Origin: Sipunculus nudus
Taxonomy: Eukaryota > Annelida > Sipuncula > Golfingiida > Sipunculidae
Assembly (NCBI GenBank): GCA_026874595.1
Contig: CM049310.1
Location: forward strand, 15,228,058 to 15,292,057
DNA: 64,000 nt
Reading direction: 5' to 3'
The translations under genes were made by a program, and so were the position numbers. Below the pieces are notes generated by a model. It searched no databases and had not been told where the DNA came from. It was given only the letters and a program-made list of their open reading frames with translations. Positions 14,301 through 29,300 of the stretch are shown here, in pieces. Numbering within the stretch: the first letter of the stretch is position 1; each line of letters begins with the position of its first letter.

Positions 14301-17300
14301 TCACATTTTTAAAGGTCTCAAAAATAGAGAAAACAAGGGACCTATGGGTCACTGTGCTCAGCTGACGTTAACCTTGAAGGTAAAAATCTAAAAGAATATC
14401 AAATGGAGATAAAGTGTAAGAGGAAGAGGTAATAAAGGCCATGGTTGGTTTGTATGATTGGTTTGTATTGATGAGCAAGAAATTGTTGCAAAAAATATTT
14501 TGTGACCTGACCATGTGTTTCCTAATGTTGAAACTAAAGCATGTGAGCAGTTTGTGAACAAATGATCTGTACTATTACCATGATCATAAGTTGGTTTTTC
14601 GATTAACTGTTGACATTTCAGTAGTTTATACATTTGTTCGATTGAATCTATTTTTTTGTATAATATATATTATTAAATATATATGTATTTTGTTTTATGA
14701 AATGTATACAGTTGAAATATAGCTAATTAACAACATAAAACAGGGCAAACAAAGCCTGATCACAAATTCTGCTGAGGCAGGAAAATAATGAACAAATGTT
14801 TGTATTAAATCCTCATTTTTTTATCACATCAATTATTTTCTAATTTAAGTTTATATTTCTATACATTTCCAATTTAACATATATATCTGAATATAAAAGT
14901 TGATTCATAATTCTCAATTGCATCATCATAAATCTCAATCTTGTCAGATAACACCACATCATGCATACAAATGTTTATTTATTTTATACCACAAAAATAT
15001 ATCTTTTAAATCTGCAAAACAATAAATATCTAAAAATAATACTTGATTTAGATTTCACAATTTTTAATTGTGTCTTTATTTATCCATAATGTGCTTCATA
15101 TTTTATAATAATTTAAGCATACTGATGGGTTCAATTATATTTGTTAAAATCATTTAAAAGAAAATTGATTTCTTTAAAAATGCTACATTACACAACATTG
15201 CATCTTCTGGATTACACCTTAAATTATTTTTTCAAGGAAAGTTTTTGCATATCGGAGTGGAAACAGCATTACAATTAAGGAGATACAGTGAGAACAATAA
15301 CAATTACTGCATAACACTTGGTGGGTTGGGTTTGCGGGGGGGGGGGTGGGGGGGGGGGTGGGGGGGGGGGGGTGGGTGATTGGGGTGGTGATATGAGAAT
15401 AACTGTACACCTGTCACAGCAGGGGATCTCCCCCAGTGACTGTAACAAATCAGAAACCCTGGCATAGCTGACTTCCAGTGACCTGGAGTGGGACCCTGCA
15501 TCTGTAATCAAAGCAAGTGACTACAGAAAAAAAAATCAATAACTAGCTTAATTTTCAAGCTTTTATTTTCAAATTTCAGATTTAGACAAACTAAATATTT
15601 ATGTTTACATGCGTTGAAAATTTAATCAATGGTGCTTACAGGAAAAAAACGTGCCATGGTCAAAGTTGGGCAAAATTTAAGGTACTGATTTTTTTTTATG
15701 CTAATAACTTAAAAAATTTAAAAAATTCAGATCTAATTTTGGGTAAACAATTGAATCTTAATTAAACATAGTTGTATACTTGAGAAAATAGACTCTAGTT
15801 TCAATATTTTTCATGTTAAGTGAGTTATTATTTTTCCTGATTTTTTACAAAGTCCATTATGTTTGGGCCCATAACTTAAAGAATTTATACTTTACAGACT
15901 TAATTTCTGGCATGTACATAGGAACTATATAGAGGAATATTTATGGTAAATATGAGGAAAAACAGATGAGTGGTTTTGATATTAGGCAGTCCTGAAGTGT
16001 GAAAATAGGATTTTAATAAAAAATTGAGGTTTTTCCTTAATTTCTCAAAGGAACGAAGTTGCAAAGACCCAGTTTTTGGCTTGGTAGGAGATCTTGGGGA
16101 CATCTAACATTATGCTGAATTTTGGATTCCTAGGTCTTACGGTTTCAAAACGTGCCACATCTACGGACGGACGGACGGACCGACGATGGACAATGGACCA
16201 CGACTATAGCTCAGATGACTTATAGTCAGCTGAGCTAAAAATAAAAATGGAAAAATATAGGTGGGGCCACCAGTCTGCAGGAACTGATGGAACATCTCAT
16301 GATCAATATGTATGCCAAAAATCATGATGATCAGTGATGTAGTTGATGAGATATTGAAGTTTTTGTACGAAATTTTTTACTATTCTGGGGGGTACTTTGG
16401 GGACCCATAGCTCGAAGGATATAGGTAACAGAGACCTAATTTCTGGTTTCCAAGGAGATTTTTCATGGACCTCTCAGAATGTCAAGTTACAAGTTTCCAG
16501 GTCCAGCGGTTACAATTTGTGCCAGGTTAACAGACGGACGGACAGACAGACGGACAATGGACAATGGGTGATCGCTATGGCTCAGATGACTTACAGTCTG
16601 CTGAGGTAACAAGAGATTTTTAATGTTAGCTCAGGACCTAATGGTAGACCTTTTATTGAATGTGGGTGATTAAATCATATTAATATGTGATAATGCAGTC
16701 AACTGCACTTTAGATCTCCTGTGCAGGGGTCAACTAAAAGTTCTATGGATCATTCCATATGTCATTCCTAAGTATCATAGCTCACCCTTAAGTCTCATAT
16801 CTGACCCTTACATCTCATATCTGACCCTTACATCTCATATCTGATCCATAAGTCTCATAGCTGATCCATAAGTGTCATATCTGATCTATCAGTCTCATAG
16901 CTGATCTTTAAGCCTTATAGCTGATCCACAAGTCTGATATCTGTTCCACAAGTCTAATATCTGACTCATAAGTCTCACATCTGATCCATAAGTCTTACAG
17001 CTGATCCATAAGTCTGATAGCTCATCCATAACTCTCATATCTGATTAATAAGTCTCATATCTAATCCATAAGTCTCATATCTGATCCATTAATCTCACAA
17101 CTGATCCACAAGTCTTATATCTGATTCATAAGTCTCACAGCTCATACACAAGTCTCATTAGGCATACCTTAGTCTCATAGGTTATCCGTAAGTCTCATCA
17201 GACATCCATAAGTCTCATAGCTATATAGGTTATCCATAAGATATCCATAAGTCTGCAGGTCATCCGTAAGTCCACTATGAATCATCCATAAGTCCTTTTG

Positions 17301-20300
17301 ATAATTCATCAGTACCTTCATCATTCATCAGTCCTAGGAGTCCAACTTTCCAATGGATCATTCATGGGTCCCACGGGTGTCAGTTGTAAGTTCCATGGGT
17401 CAGATGGAATATCCTTTTAAACCAGCAACTATTAAATAGCTACACTTGTTTTTACCCATAGTGCATATTAGCAGATAATGACCCAATGACCACTTACAGG
17501 TGGGTACTGGTAGTGCATATTAGGTACTTAGTGTGTTCTGCAGGGAAAAATAATGTAACAGATTTAGACACAATACCAGGTGTGCATAATTCCTTAGATA
17601 TTGCAGGGAGCTTGGCTCACCTGATAGTTCACACAGTGCATCCTTGGCTGTTAAAAACAGAGTGCATTAAAACTACACTACCCACTTAGTAAACCAAATA
17701 TCTATAGAGTCTACAGAGCAATAAATGTGATATATAGTGCTGGCTATGTGTGATGTAGTAAAATACTAAATGATTACATCTACTCCTGGTGATATCTGTT
17801 GCCAAATACTCAAACCAACACCATTCAGATCAACCAATGAAGCAGCAAGCATTGAACCTACTGCCAGGCATTCCCACAGTGCTTTGCTATATGCAAACAG
17901 CCTCATAGATGTCCCATAATGAACCTTGCAGAATGTATTTATCAGCACAAGAAGAAGACTGTTCCACCTTGAAACAGCATGCTATAATTGCAAACAATGA
18001 AAATAAGCTTTTCTAAAAAAAAAAGCTTTCCTTGCACAATGCAACCACCTGTGCAGGTAGAGAAATAAAATGCAAAATCTAACATCATACACCAGGTACA
18101 CTATGTATTGCTTAAATTAAAAAAGTGACAACATTCAAATGATCTAGGAGCATGCAACTAAATTAATCATAATAACTGACTAAAAATGCATGCAACAAAA
18201 ATACTATGGATGTAACCGATCATCTACCAGCATGCCACTAAGAATAACCAATCATCTAGCAGCTTGCCACAGAAAACAACAAATCTCCTGCTGGCATGCA
18301 ACCAGGAACAACCAATCAACTGTTAGCATACAAAAGTGACCGACCAATCATCTGTCAGCATGCAACTTGACCAACCAATCATCTGTCAACATGCAACAGT
18401 GAATGACCAATCAACTGTTAACATGCAACAGTGACCAACCAATCATATGTTGGCATGCCACAGCTGATATGAACCACTAAGAGGTATTCGCACCCTGTGA
18501 TGTAAATAAGGAGGGGGCGGGGCTCCAAATGTGAAGACATCATTGGCTTTCTTAGGAGTGGAGTGTTTAGGAGATGCTGGGAATGCCCGAGGGGTTGAAG
18601 AACCTTTGGATGAAGGAGAGCTGGGAGGTGATGTTCGTGATGAGACAGACGTTCGACGTATCTGCAACAGAATTAGTACACAATGACTAAAATACCTGAA
18701 AAGAATTAACACCTGCGATTTCTAATTTGGCAACACTAAGATAATAAACTTTCCCAGAAGGGTTATAAAAACCTATCGTGCCAATTCCTAAATCAACTAC
18801 CAGTGATATTTAAAAGGCCAAACATGAGTATCATATTCACTTTAATTTGAATTTCATTGTTAAAACTTAAGCTTAGGATGCGGATCACTCAGTCAACAGT
18901 TACTGTTATGTAAGATGGTTTGGACACTAAGTAAAAGTTCCAAAGCTAAAGTAAACAGGTATTTTTCAACCTTTTCACTCTAACTAATCTCCATTATCCC
19001 AATTCTGTAATAAACATAAGACAATACAGAATGTAGATTCTCCATTTCTATTTATTGCTTTATGTTTCATTTCTTTAGCTGAGGGTTCTAATTATCCCCA
19101 GACATAAATGAAAATACTGTATAATAAAACCATCAATTATACTTATTATACTAAGTTTGCCTTATGACTAAAATGTAATGACACAATAATATTCCTTCTA
19201 CTGCATCAACCTGCTAAAAAAAGAAAAATAAAATTTACATTGTTATACAACACCACATATAAATGTCTGCTCAGATGCAAACCTTGCAGTGCAAACAACA
19301 CCATAAGGTGATGAAACTGATTGGAGCCAACCATACTGACTACATGATCCATCTGGTGCAAAGGGAAACTGGTATTGTGGTATGTAAATAGAACAACAAG
19401 AGGTAGGTATGAAAAAAAAAAAGAAAAGAAAACATGAACAGGATCCACATTTTTTGTGTTTAATTAAAACAAACTGCTTTTACATTATCCTCTTTGTAGG
19501 AATATATACAGAACTGACCTAAAGCACCACTGAGGTTCAGGGTTTCTGGGAACCCAGAACATAGGCTTATATATGGACTCTTTAACCTGTGAGGAACATT
19601 AAAATTTCCCCAAAAGAAGACGGAGTAATCTCCTGAACACTAAAAAGTTATATATGTGAAAAAAGTACTTCAGAATTGTATTTTTTTCAACATTAAAAAC
19701 AAAGAATTTTACACTGGGAGGGGGAATGGACACACTTTTTCTCCCACTGGTGGATACCCTGGATCCTGGGACCTTTTGCAGTGGGTGAGTGATGTCATAT
19801 TTTGAGCTGAAGCTGCTAGGCCTGAGCTTGACATTGTGGCATAGTGGCAATATAACTGTGGTCTGGTGCCATGCCATACTTCACCTTAGTTTATTATTGC
19901 ATTAGAACCTTATGCTTGTAATAATGGATGTCAGGCTAGTATCTGGTGAGGGCCGGCCTAATTTTGACTTTGTACAACAGCACACCTATAGAAATAGATG
20001 GCAGACAGTAGACATTTTGAACCAATAGAGTCAAAAATATCCAGGAAACCGCCTAATCTTTAGTGCATATCATCTTCACCAACTTAACTAATACTTAACT
20101 AATAAAAATGTCTTAAATGTCTAAAAGGATACCCCAAAAAAAATTCCATACTAAAAACTGAGTTTACTTCAAGCACATTTAAAGTATTTGATCACTGTTT
20201 CAACAACATCTAGGGTAACAGCAATTACTGGTGGCAAGAGACAGTGACTGATTGTCAAGTTGTCAATTTTAGAAGATGGTCAGTTAAAGGCAAATATTGC

Positions 20301-23300
20301 AGGTTTGTGTCAATGTAGCACTGGCCACATGATATTTTATGAAATTCCTGTATACATGTATCATAGTACAGCAAATGTAAGTGGTTGCAAGTTTGACAAA
20401 TACCCAAGATAAAGATAGATCCTAAGAAATAAAACCTCATACAGCTTCAGGTTTTAGTAATTTGATAATTTTCTGAGTTTTGATAGAAATTTTGACCCAC
20501 TGGGACATTTAACACCATTTTGTGAAAAAATCAGAAGTTTGGAACCTTTCAAGGAATTCTGGAAAGTAAAGGGTTCCATTTATTTTCTTGCATCTTGTAA
20601 TTATAAACAAATTATTCGGTGACAAAGTACTGTATTATATTATGGTGACTGGTTAAAATCAGTTGAATCACCTCAAGCAGTGACAAAAATACAGTGACTG
20701 GATAGAGCACAAAAGCTGTGGTACAAATGCAGAAGAAAGTGCATCAGATTCGAGGTCCACAACACCGATTTCCGGTACCTCTTGTGCTTGACTATTATCA
20801 TCCTCACGAATCAAGTCAAAGGTTGAAAGTTTCCTCACTAGGGGGCGACGCCTGCCCCGTCTCTTTTTGTTGCGTTTTGAGACCATGTGTTCAGGCAGGG
20901 CAGGATCACCCCCATGCATACTGACGGCAGATGGCGCCAGCATACGTGCTATGGCTGCAACCGCCCCAGTGTCCTACAGGTACAAATTTTTTATCACGGT
21001 TTCTTCATTCTGAGCATTGCTATGCACCTAGTCTTATATATTTGGAATTATTAATATTATTCTTGACATTGAATTAACAGAGGAAAATTTATACAAAATA
21101 ATTTATTGAATAAATTAAACACATTAATTAAAGTGTAGGAATCAGTTTGAAAGTCATGTATTTTTAAGTATCAGAAATGTAATTTACAGAGGTCCCTTAG
21201 TTTCTTGGTACTGTCCCTTAGTGTTAATTTACCTATTTCTCAGGTCATACAGCTGCCAAATAATGATAATTAGGAACATTCACTTTCAAACCAGGCTAAG
21301 TCTCCCACCAAAGTCAAACTCCACAATGACAAAACCCTTTGGACTTAAGCCAGTTGCTAATGTTGCACAGTACCATGAATATTAGACACAATGTTCTTTT
21401 CATTATTCATAAGGATAAATAAATATTATTTTGTTTCCATGCATACTCGGCCAAGTTAATAAAGCAGGTTTGATTTCCATCAGAACAACAGAGGACAAGC
21501 GAGTCCTTTAAGGCATTTTAGATAATCGTTTCTTTAGGAATGAATTCCAATTATTTCTGTTCATAAAATTAAATTTAAACTCTTCTAATTAGAAGTCTAG
21601 CCTTTTCTTGAGAAAACTACCACTGATTAGGTTTATGAAATTAAGTCATTCTTCAGGGGTTTATAAAACTTTCATGCTTTCATTCCTAAGAATGCTTTAC
21701 TCAACATAGCTGTTGTTTTTAACTTTTTAAGCCACACTGAAAGGCTTCTACAGCTACACTTATGAACCTACAGCAATAAGCAAAGAATCATTCATGGGTG
21801 TATGTGAACCAAGAGCCTGATGATTTAACTGTGTATGGTTGACCTATAGTCAGTGTCATTGGTGGCTGCCCTGAGAAATTTGGTGATTACTCTCTCAAAC
21901 TTAAATTTTATCACATAGTTTGCCAGAAAAGTCGATGATGGACCAAAAGAGTAATAAAGATAAAAACATTTACGGCTATTTAGCGATCTTCTGGTTCTTC
22001 TGCACTTTGTGGTAAAGTGACAAGGTGTCTGTGACAGGCTGCCAACTTCATTTTGACATTTACATCTTTTATATAATTTATGATAATCAACAACCAATCA
22101 ACAACCAGGTTTCAAATGTGGTTCACTGTGCATGTGACCAGTAGCCTTGACCTCCATTAGTTGGGATAATACCAAGTATTGACTGTAATTTTATTTTTTA
22201 GCATATCGAACAGTTTACAAGGTATGTGTTACTTTATTCTAATTAATAAGGCCAATGCCTTGTTCCTTCCTTGCAGCTGACTCTTTTGAACTGATATACC
22301 CGATTTCAATTGGCAACCCTCGGGTGAACAGACTATGAGTTTGGTGTGTTCTAAAAGCTGTGTATGGTACTGGTAGCCTTCAGGTACAGGTAGGCAGCAG
22401 AGGGGTTCAGGCCAACTAAATGTTTATGCCATTTGATTCACGCAGATATCACCAATTCTTTATAACTATAAAATATGTCAGTATAGTTAACACTACTGGT
22501 GAGTGTGAACTTTTGCACAAGTTAATTATAACCCAGTTATACCAGCACCCATTCCAGTGTTAGATTCACTTAAAGGTAGGAAATAACAGAGCCCACAAAA
22601 TACCTATACCCAGTACCAGGGCTGTCAGAATAAGTAAACTTAACACACAATGCCCTCGTAAGCAAGATTACAAACAAACCTGTCTTGGTCTGAACTGTCT
22701 AAATGCTGACTACAACAGACAACATTTACTTGTTTACATCCCATTAATTTATACAGTATTATAGGAACATCTGTGCATAAATTTTTGAAAATTTTCTTAA
22801 GGAAACCCTGATTCCAAAGCTGCATAGATTCTACATGATATTTTTTAGTCCTGCCTGAGATCTGCTTCATACAAGGATTCTGGGATACCTGTTTATGAAT
22901 ATCCATGCTAATATTTTTGAGTTGCACAAGTACTAATTTATGTATGATTAGGCTTTTAAATCATTTATAATATATTTTTGTTCAGATTTGCTAAGTGTGG
23001 GTCTGGTGTATTTACATTGGTAACCACATACACAAAAACAACATCCATGCGACTCAATTTTTTCTCAGTACAAGGGGAAAATTTGTATTTAAAAAAAAAG
23101 AGGCAAAATTTCATGTCAAAATAGAGAGAAAATTGAAAATATTAATATTGTCAAAGCAGGTACATGTACTAAAAAATATTACTTTATATGATTCGGTAAG
23201 ACTGAATGGTTATAGAAGATTATGAGTATAAGGAAATTTTATTATCTGAAAAAGTTGGAAACCTGAAACAGTGAGTCAGACACCTGAATTCTAGTCACTT

Positions 23301-26300
23301 TTGTTCAATGGGTTAAGTTGTATCACTCAGTCACAGGTTAGTAGCTGTTAAAAACTACAAAGTAGAAACAAGACAGTCATGTTTTATTTCAGCTTTATTG
23401 TTAATAACAGCTCAAATGAGGAAATTGGAAATTTACAATTCAAACATTATTGTGATTCATGAGAATCATCATATTAATATTCATGCTTGAAGCTCTCTTA
23501 TAAATATTCATTCTCATAGATTGGAATTTGTATTCACATTTTTAATATATCTGAATGATAATTTCTGATCCTTAGTAATAATAAGTTTTTCGAGCAGGTT
23601 TGGAACCACGACTGCCTTCTTGATGGTAACTTACTGGCTGTTTTTGCGTTAATCCATAGTAGTCAAAGTTTGTTTCATTGCCACTGTTGCCCAAGGTGTC
23701 ACCACTTTCTCCAGTTCCTCCACTGAGGTCAGAGTTCAGACTAGCTGCTAGATTGATGTCCTGCTCAGAAGTGACTGGTGTCTGCTCTGTATTTTTAGGT
23801 TGGGTACCAGACTGTTGTTGATTATTAGCCCAGCCACCAGGAGGCTGCTCCTGTGGAACATCATTGGCTGGTTGTGAATCAGAATGAGGCTGTGCCTGGC
23901 CATCTGGTACATCTGCTGGGCAAAAGGAAAAATCATAAAGAATTTTAAAGCTATAATTGGACCTTTTCCATGTCATACCAGTGCTGTTGGCCTTCAAATG
24001 AATTTAATATCAAACTATGTAAAAACACATGAGACATATTAGTGATAGGATTTGGTTATAAAATCTATTTTTGATAACAAATTTTAATGAACCTTGTATA
24101 TTTCTGTAAAATATGCTGTACAAATCAGTATTTAAATTAAGATTCGATATATCATGTTTTCATAGTAATCATGCAGGTTGTGAGGTCTTGCCTCCATTTG
24201 GAAGGTGACAATGGCAGGCATGTGGTTTAAGTTAAAGTTGCAGGTTTTAAATCCCCTTCCCAAAACTGGCTCAGAAGACTTTACAATTTAACTTCCTGGT
24301 GGTAGCTCCCTGGGGATGCTACAGAGACCACATACAGTTTTTAGATCTATGGCCCTCCATACGCAGATTGCACTTAATCTGGTACCCATTTGTAATGCTG
24401 GGTAGACATAAGCACACTTGTGGCTGAGACCTTGCTTATGGGTCTAAGCAAAGAAGTTAGAGGCTACGGGATTCGAACCCATGACCGCTTGATCACAAGT
24501 CTGGCACCTTTGCCATTACACCACCAAGCTCCATTATTTAATTGTAAAAAGGCAATAATAGCACAACCAATGTAAATGGTCATGGTAACAATTAAGTGAA
24601 AGGCCAGGGTAATGCCTGGGATGCAGATGATTGTCTGCTGCTCAAGGTTTCATTGATATTTGCTACTTATTTTTCTGGGTGACAGACTTCCCAGTTTGTG
24701 ACTGATTATACAAAGACAATTTAACTGATTATGAAAGTAAAGGACAAACCACTGATGTAACTGATTAACTGGCACAACACTAAGAAATAATACAGCAAAA
24801 TAAATGCTGTAATGATATACCCATGCACTGGTACCTTGAGACACTAAGTCTTATATTACACGGATAGTCACATGTCCATCATTTATATACTGACAATATT
24901 TCATCATCAGATGGAAAACAACATCTAATATTTGATACTTGTAGTTCAGTGTCAGATAACAAAATCAGAAACAAGATCAGTGGCATCTGACTGGTTACTT
25001 TTTACAAATTTATTCTAAAATGGTTTGGTTTCAGATTCATATGGTATGGGAAACACTAAATTTTAATTATGGGATGGATTTATGCAAGAAAATTTACATT
25101 ATTAACCGTAAACATGGAAGAACATTAGCCTGGAATCAAAACTATAATATTCCTTACATGCATTTTGATTTGTATTAAATAGAGAGACAATGTGCCATTA
25201 TAGCCCTAGTCGACTACATTTACACAGTACTCTGTAATGAGCTATAGGTTACCTTGCTGAGCCTGTGTGCTGGCCTGGGCCTCTTGTCCCTGCTGTGTGT
25301 AGGGCATGTAGCTACCGTCCGCTGCCTGGACCCACTGACTTGAATCCCACTGCTGAGATCCGTCAGTCTGACCCGTGTACACATAACCCTGACCTAAAAC
25401 ATAAACATCAAAGTTCTGTGAATTTTCAACACAAACAATATAAGATTGTGAGGCACTTTAAAAAAAATATCACTGTATGTCCTTAAAATTTACAGGCATA
25501 ACTGTAGTAAGACTTCAAACTTTCACAACTTTACTGTCTTGCAACAGAGTGGTGGCACACTTTATCCATTACCAGCAGAATATAAACAATACTATCATCA
25601 CAACAATTATGCACATAACTTTTCATGATTCTTATTAAATAAAAATTAAAATTTCACTTGGGATCAATTGCTTCTGTACCACTGAATCTGATTTTTTCTG
25701 AAAAGCAGCTGTTCTTTGGAAGTTAAGTGCACACAGAAAAAAAATTCATTATTAGTGTATACAGTGAAACCTTGTTGTGTCGAGGTCGAAGGGACCCTCA
25801 GAAAACTTTGACACATCAGAGGTTCAACGAAAGCAGGTTTAATTTGGTAATAATTTAACTAAAGTTGTCCAGAATATTGAGTCTCTAACTTCGACATAAA
25901 CTGGGTATTCCACTTAAGCAAGTTTGACACAATGAGGTTTCACTGTATATCCAGGGGGAGTTTATCTATTATGATATAACCTTCATTATTTTTCATATTA
26001 TACAGATTAGATTCAAAGTGGTATAAAGGAATGAAACAATACTGTGAAAAAAACCCAATGAAAGCTGCATGATTTACATAAGAGAAAAATAAGTCTGTAT
26101 TAAATACAATGTTTCCATTATGAGTTTTTATTATTATGTAACATCTTATTTTTATGTGGTATATGGAAATGGAACTGTACTTTGACAATTTACAATAAAA
26201 GCTGTATGGATCATTACCTTCTATATACGTATAGCCTGGGTACTGTTGGTATTGCTGAGATGCATCCATTCCTTGACTGGCGTAATGCTGACCAGTAAGG

Positions 26301-29300
26301 TCACCTAACTCACTGCTAGCTGATGAACTGCCAAATCCCATTGGTGTCGCCCGCGGCATATACTGTATCATTCCACTCTGTAAAACAATGTAGAAACTGG
26401 TCAATCTCTCATATTGTAGAGGATCTGTAAGATTTTCCACAAATTGCTCTGCATCCATACCTAACATTCAATCAACAAACTTGTAGCCATTATCAATGTG
26501 ACATCATGTGGGACGGTACAGCCATCATTAAGCCTCCACCAGGAAGAAGGGAAGGCTTATAGGAGTCGATCAGTTTATTTCTATATCAAAATACTTACAA
26601 AAATTTTTCATGGTTGGACCTACTGAAGCCCCCCCCCCCCCCCACCCCCCAAGTGCAAAACTGTTTGTTTTTCTTCTGCCAAATTATGTTCGTGATAGAT
26701 CTCCAATATGGCTGATTTTCAAAATTTGAAATTTGTGCACAATATCAGTTTTGGTAAGAGAATTACAAATTACATTTATTTCTGATCTTATTCCCAAGGT
26801 CATATATTCCATTACCGATCCCCTTTACTGCTCAGTTGTTGGTGTCAGGGGAAGGCCTTTTTCTCTGATTACTTGTATTGTCAGGAGATTACCAAAATTA
26901 CAGTAGACAATGACAGTAGTCTGAGTGCAGCTTTAAATAGATGTGTGACTTACAATGGATAATTTACAGTAATTAGTATTGTAACATAGTATGAGGCTTA
27001 AATGTGATTGATTCCATGGGATCTAAGGACATAACATAATAAACACAGCAAGCCCATATAGGTTAACACAATCTCTAGTGAGGGTAATAATACTAATCCC
27101 CACTCATGAACAGTAAGCTGCAGGTAAAATGACTGTTACAATTCACTACAATAATGATATTTATTGTGATACTTGACTTGAGATGCAATATACAATACAA
27201 TACACATAAAGATATAGTACAGTTAAAACAATCAGGCAGTCTGGTGCCATTCTACTTGTTTTTCACTTTGTTTCACTTAACACACACTACATGGAACTTT
27301 GAAACTATCTCAAATGTAGTACTAAATTTAACTGGATGCACACATATCTTCAACATATAAACAACAGACAATATTGTTATAATATCTGCATAACATTGTA
27401 TCAGTGCACTGGTCCTTAACAACACTCACAGCATAGTCCTGACACAACTTGCCCAGGTCCTGCAGCCAGAACGGGTCTTGCAGTTCACCCATCTGTAGTC
27501 GTTGTGGGTCATGGTGCTTCAGCTGGCTTCCAAGCTGGAATACAACATATACACACACAAATAATTAACTGAAGGCAGTTAACTTTGGCATAAATGATTG
27601 GGGACACTTCTTCAATACGTCATGATATATGGTGATATAAAACTGATATTTTTCCTGTAATATTTAACTCCTCAAAGCCCAGGCCCTACCAGTCATCAGT
27701 CATCCTAATTTGTATCTCCATTGCCTGTGTATACATATATTTTACTACATGAAGAAGGAACATAGACTTAACCTATATCTGTATTCACTTGTTCCAATTC
27801 ATCTTTATAATCTAACTACATGCTGAAGGATCATATATCTCATCACACAGTTAATCTAGCCTTATACACCTGGTTAAGGATCATATATCTCATTACACAC
27901 AGTTAACCTTACCTTAAGCCCAAGTCACATACATTGCACAACACATATACGATAGGTCTACGACAGAAAATTGGGAAAATTCCAAGGATAGTCATTGGTG
28001 CAATGTATGAAATTAGGTGTTTTGCGACGAAAAAAACCTGTCATAGACTCTTGTGGTAGAATTTTGAACATGTTCAAATTTTTTTCATCGTCATAGGTTA
28101 TCCTTTATGTCAGACCAATCTCGTAGGTCTGTTGTACGATGCCCTATGACTGTGTTATGATAAACCTACGACTTACGTATAAATTTTTGGTTATCTTAGC
28201 CTCTACAAATTGTGGGCTTTTCCTAGAACAGCCAAACGATTGCCGCACGTTCTACCTATGATGTTCTTACGCATGTTCTAATGTTGTAGGTCACCGCCAT
28301 GGGTTTGTCTTAAGCCTAAGTCACATACATCCCGCAACAAATATACAACACAGGGACCTCATCTCTTTTCGTAGGAGGACTGTACAATTAGACTAGACAG
28401 CCCTGACCAATTTTCCCATGAATGTCCTACAACATGTATTTTATATGTGAACACTTCCACAAAATTATAAAGGAAACCTCTCTCATACCTATGACAGTTC
28501 AATCGTCGTAGCCCTGGTGAAATTGTACAATTGTCAAAATCATAGATTGTTTGTGACTTAGGCTTTATACACCTAGTTAAGGGCCATATATCTCATCACA
28601 CACAGGTAACCTTACCTTATACACCTGGTTAAGGATCATATATCTCATCACGAACAGTTAACCTTACCTTATACACTTGGTTAAGGATCATATATCTCAT
28701 CACGAACAGTTAACCTAACCTTATACACCTTGTTAAGGATCATATATCTCATCACGAACAGTTAACCTTACCTTATACACTTGGTTAAGGATCATATATC
28801 TCATCACGAACAGTTAACCTAACCTTATACACCTGGTTAAGGATCATATATCTCATCACGAACAGTTAACCTAACCTTATACACCTGGTTAAGGATCATA
28901 TATCTCATCACGAACAGTTAACCTTACCTTATACACCTGGTTAAGGATCATATATCTCATCACGAACAGTTAACCTAACCTTATACACCTGGTTAAGGAT
29001 CATATATCTCATCACGAACAGTTAACCTTACCTTATACACTTGGTTAAGGATAATATATCTCATCACGAACAGTTAACCTTACCTTATACATCTGGTTAA
29101 GGATCATATATCTCATCACAAACAGTTAAACTTACCTTATACACTTGGTTAAGGATAATATATCTCATCACGAACAGTTAACCTTACCTTATACACCTGG
29201 TTAAGGATAATATATCTCATCACGAACAGTTAACCTTACCTTATACACCTGGTTAAGGATAATATATCTCATCACGAACAGTTAACCTAACCTTATTCAC

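Noticed and set aside
15219-15511. Proline-rich open reading frames
   Set aside because: They are translations of the poly(G) tract on the other strand in three frames; no splice sites or conserved protein.
24469-24532. Functional tRNA gene
   Set aside because: A and B boxes are good, but the acceptor stem pairs poorly and a long non-tRNA body follows, so it was called a SINE.
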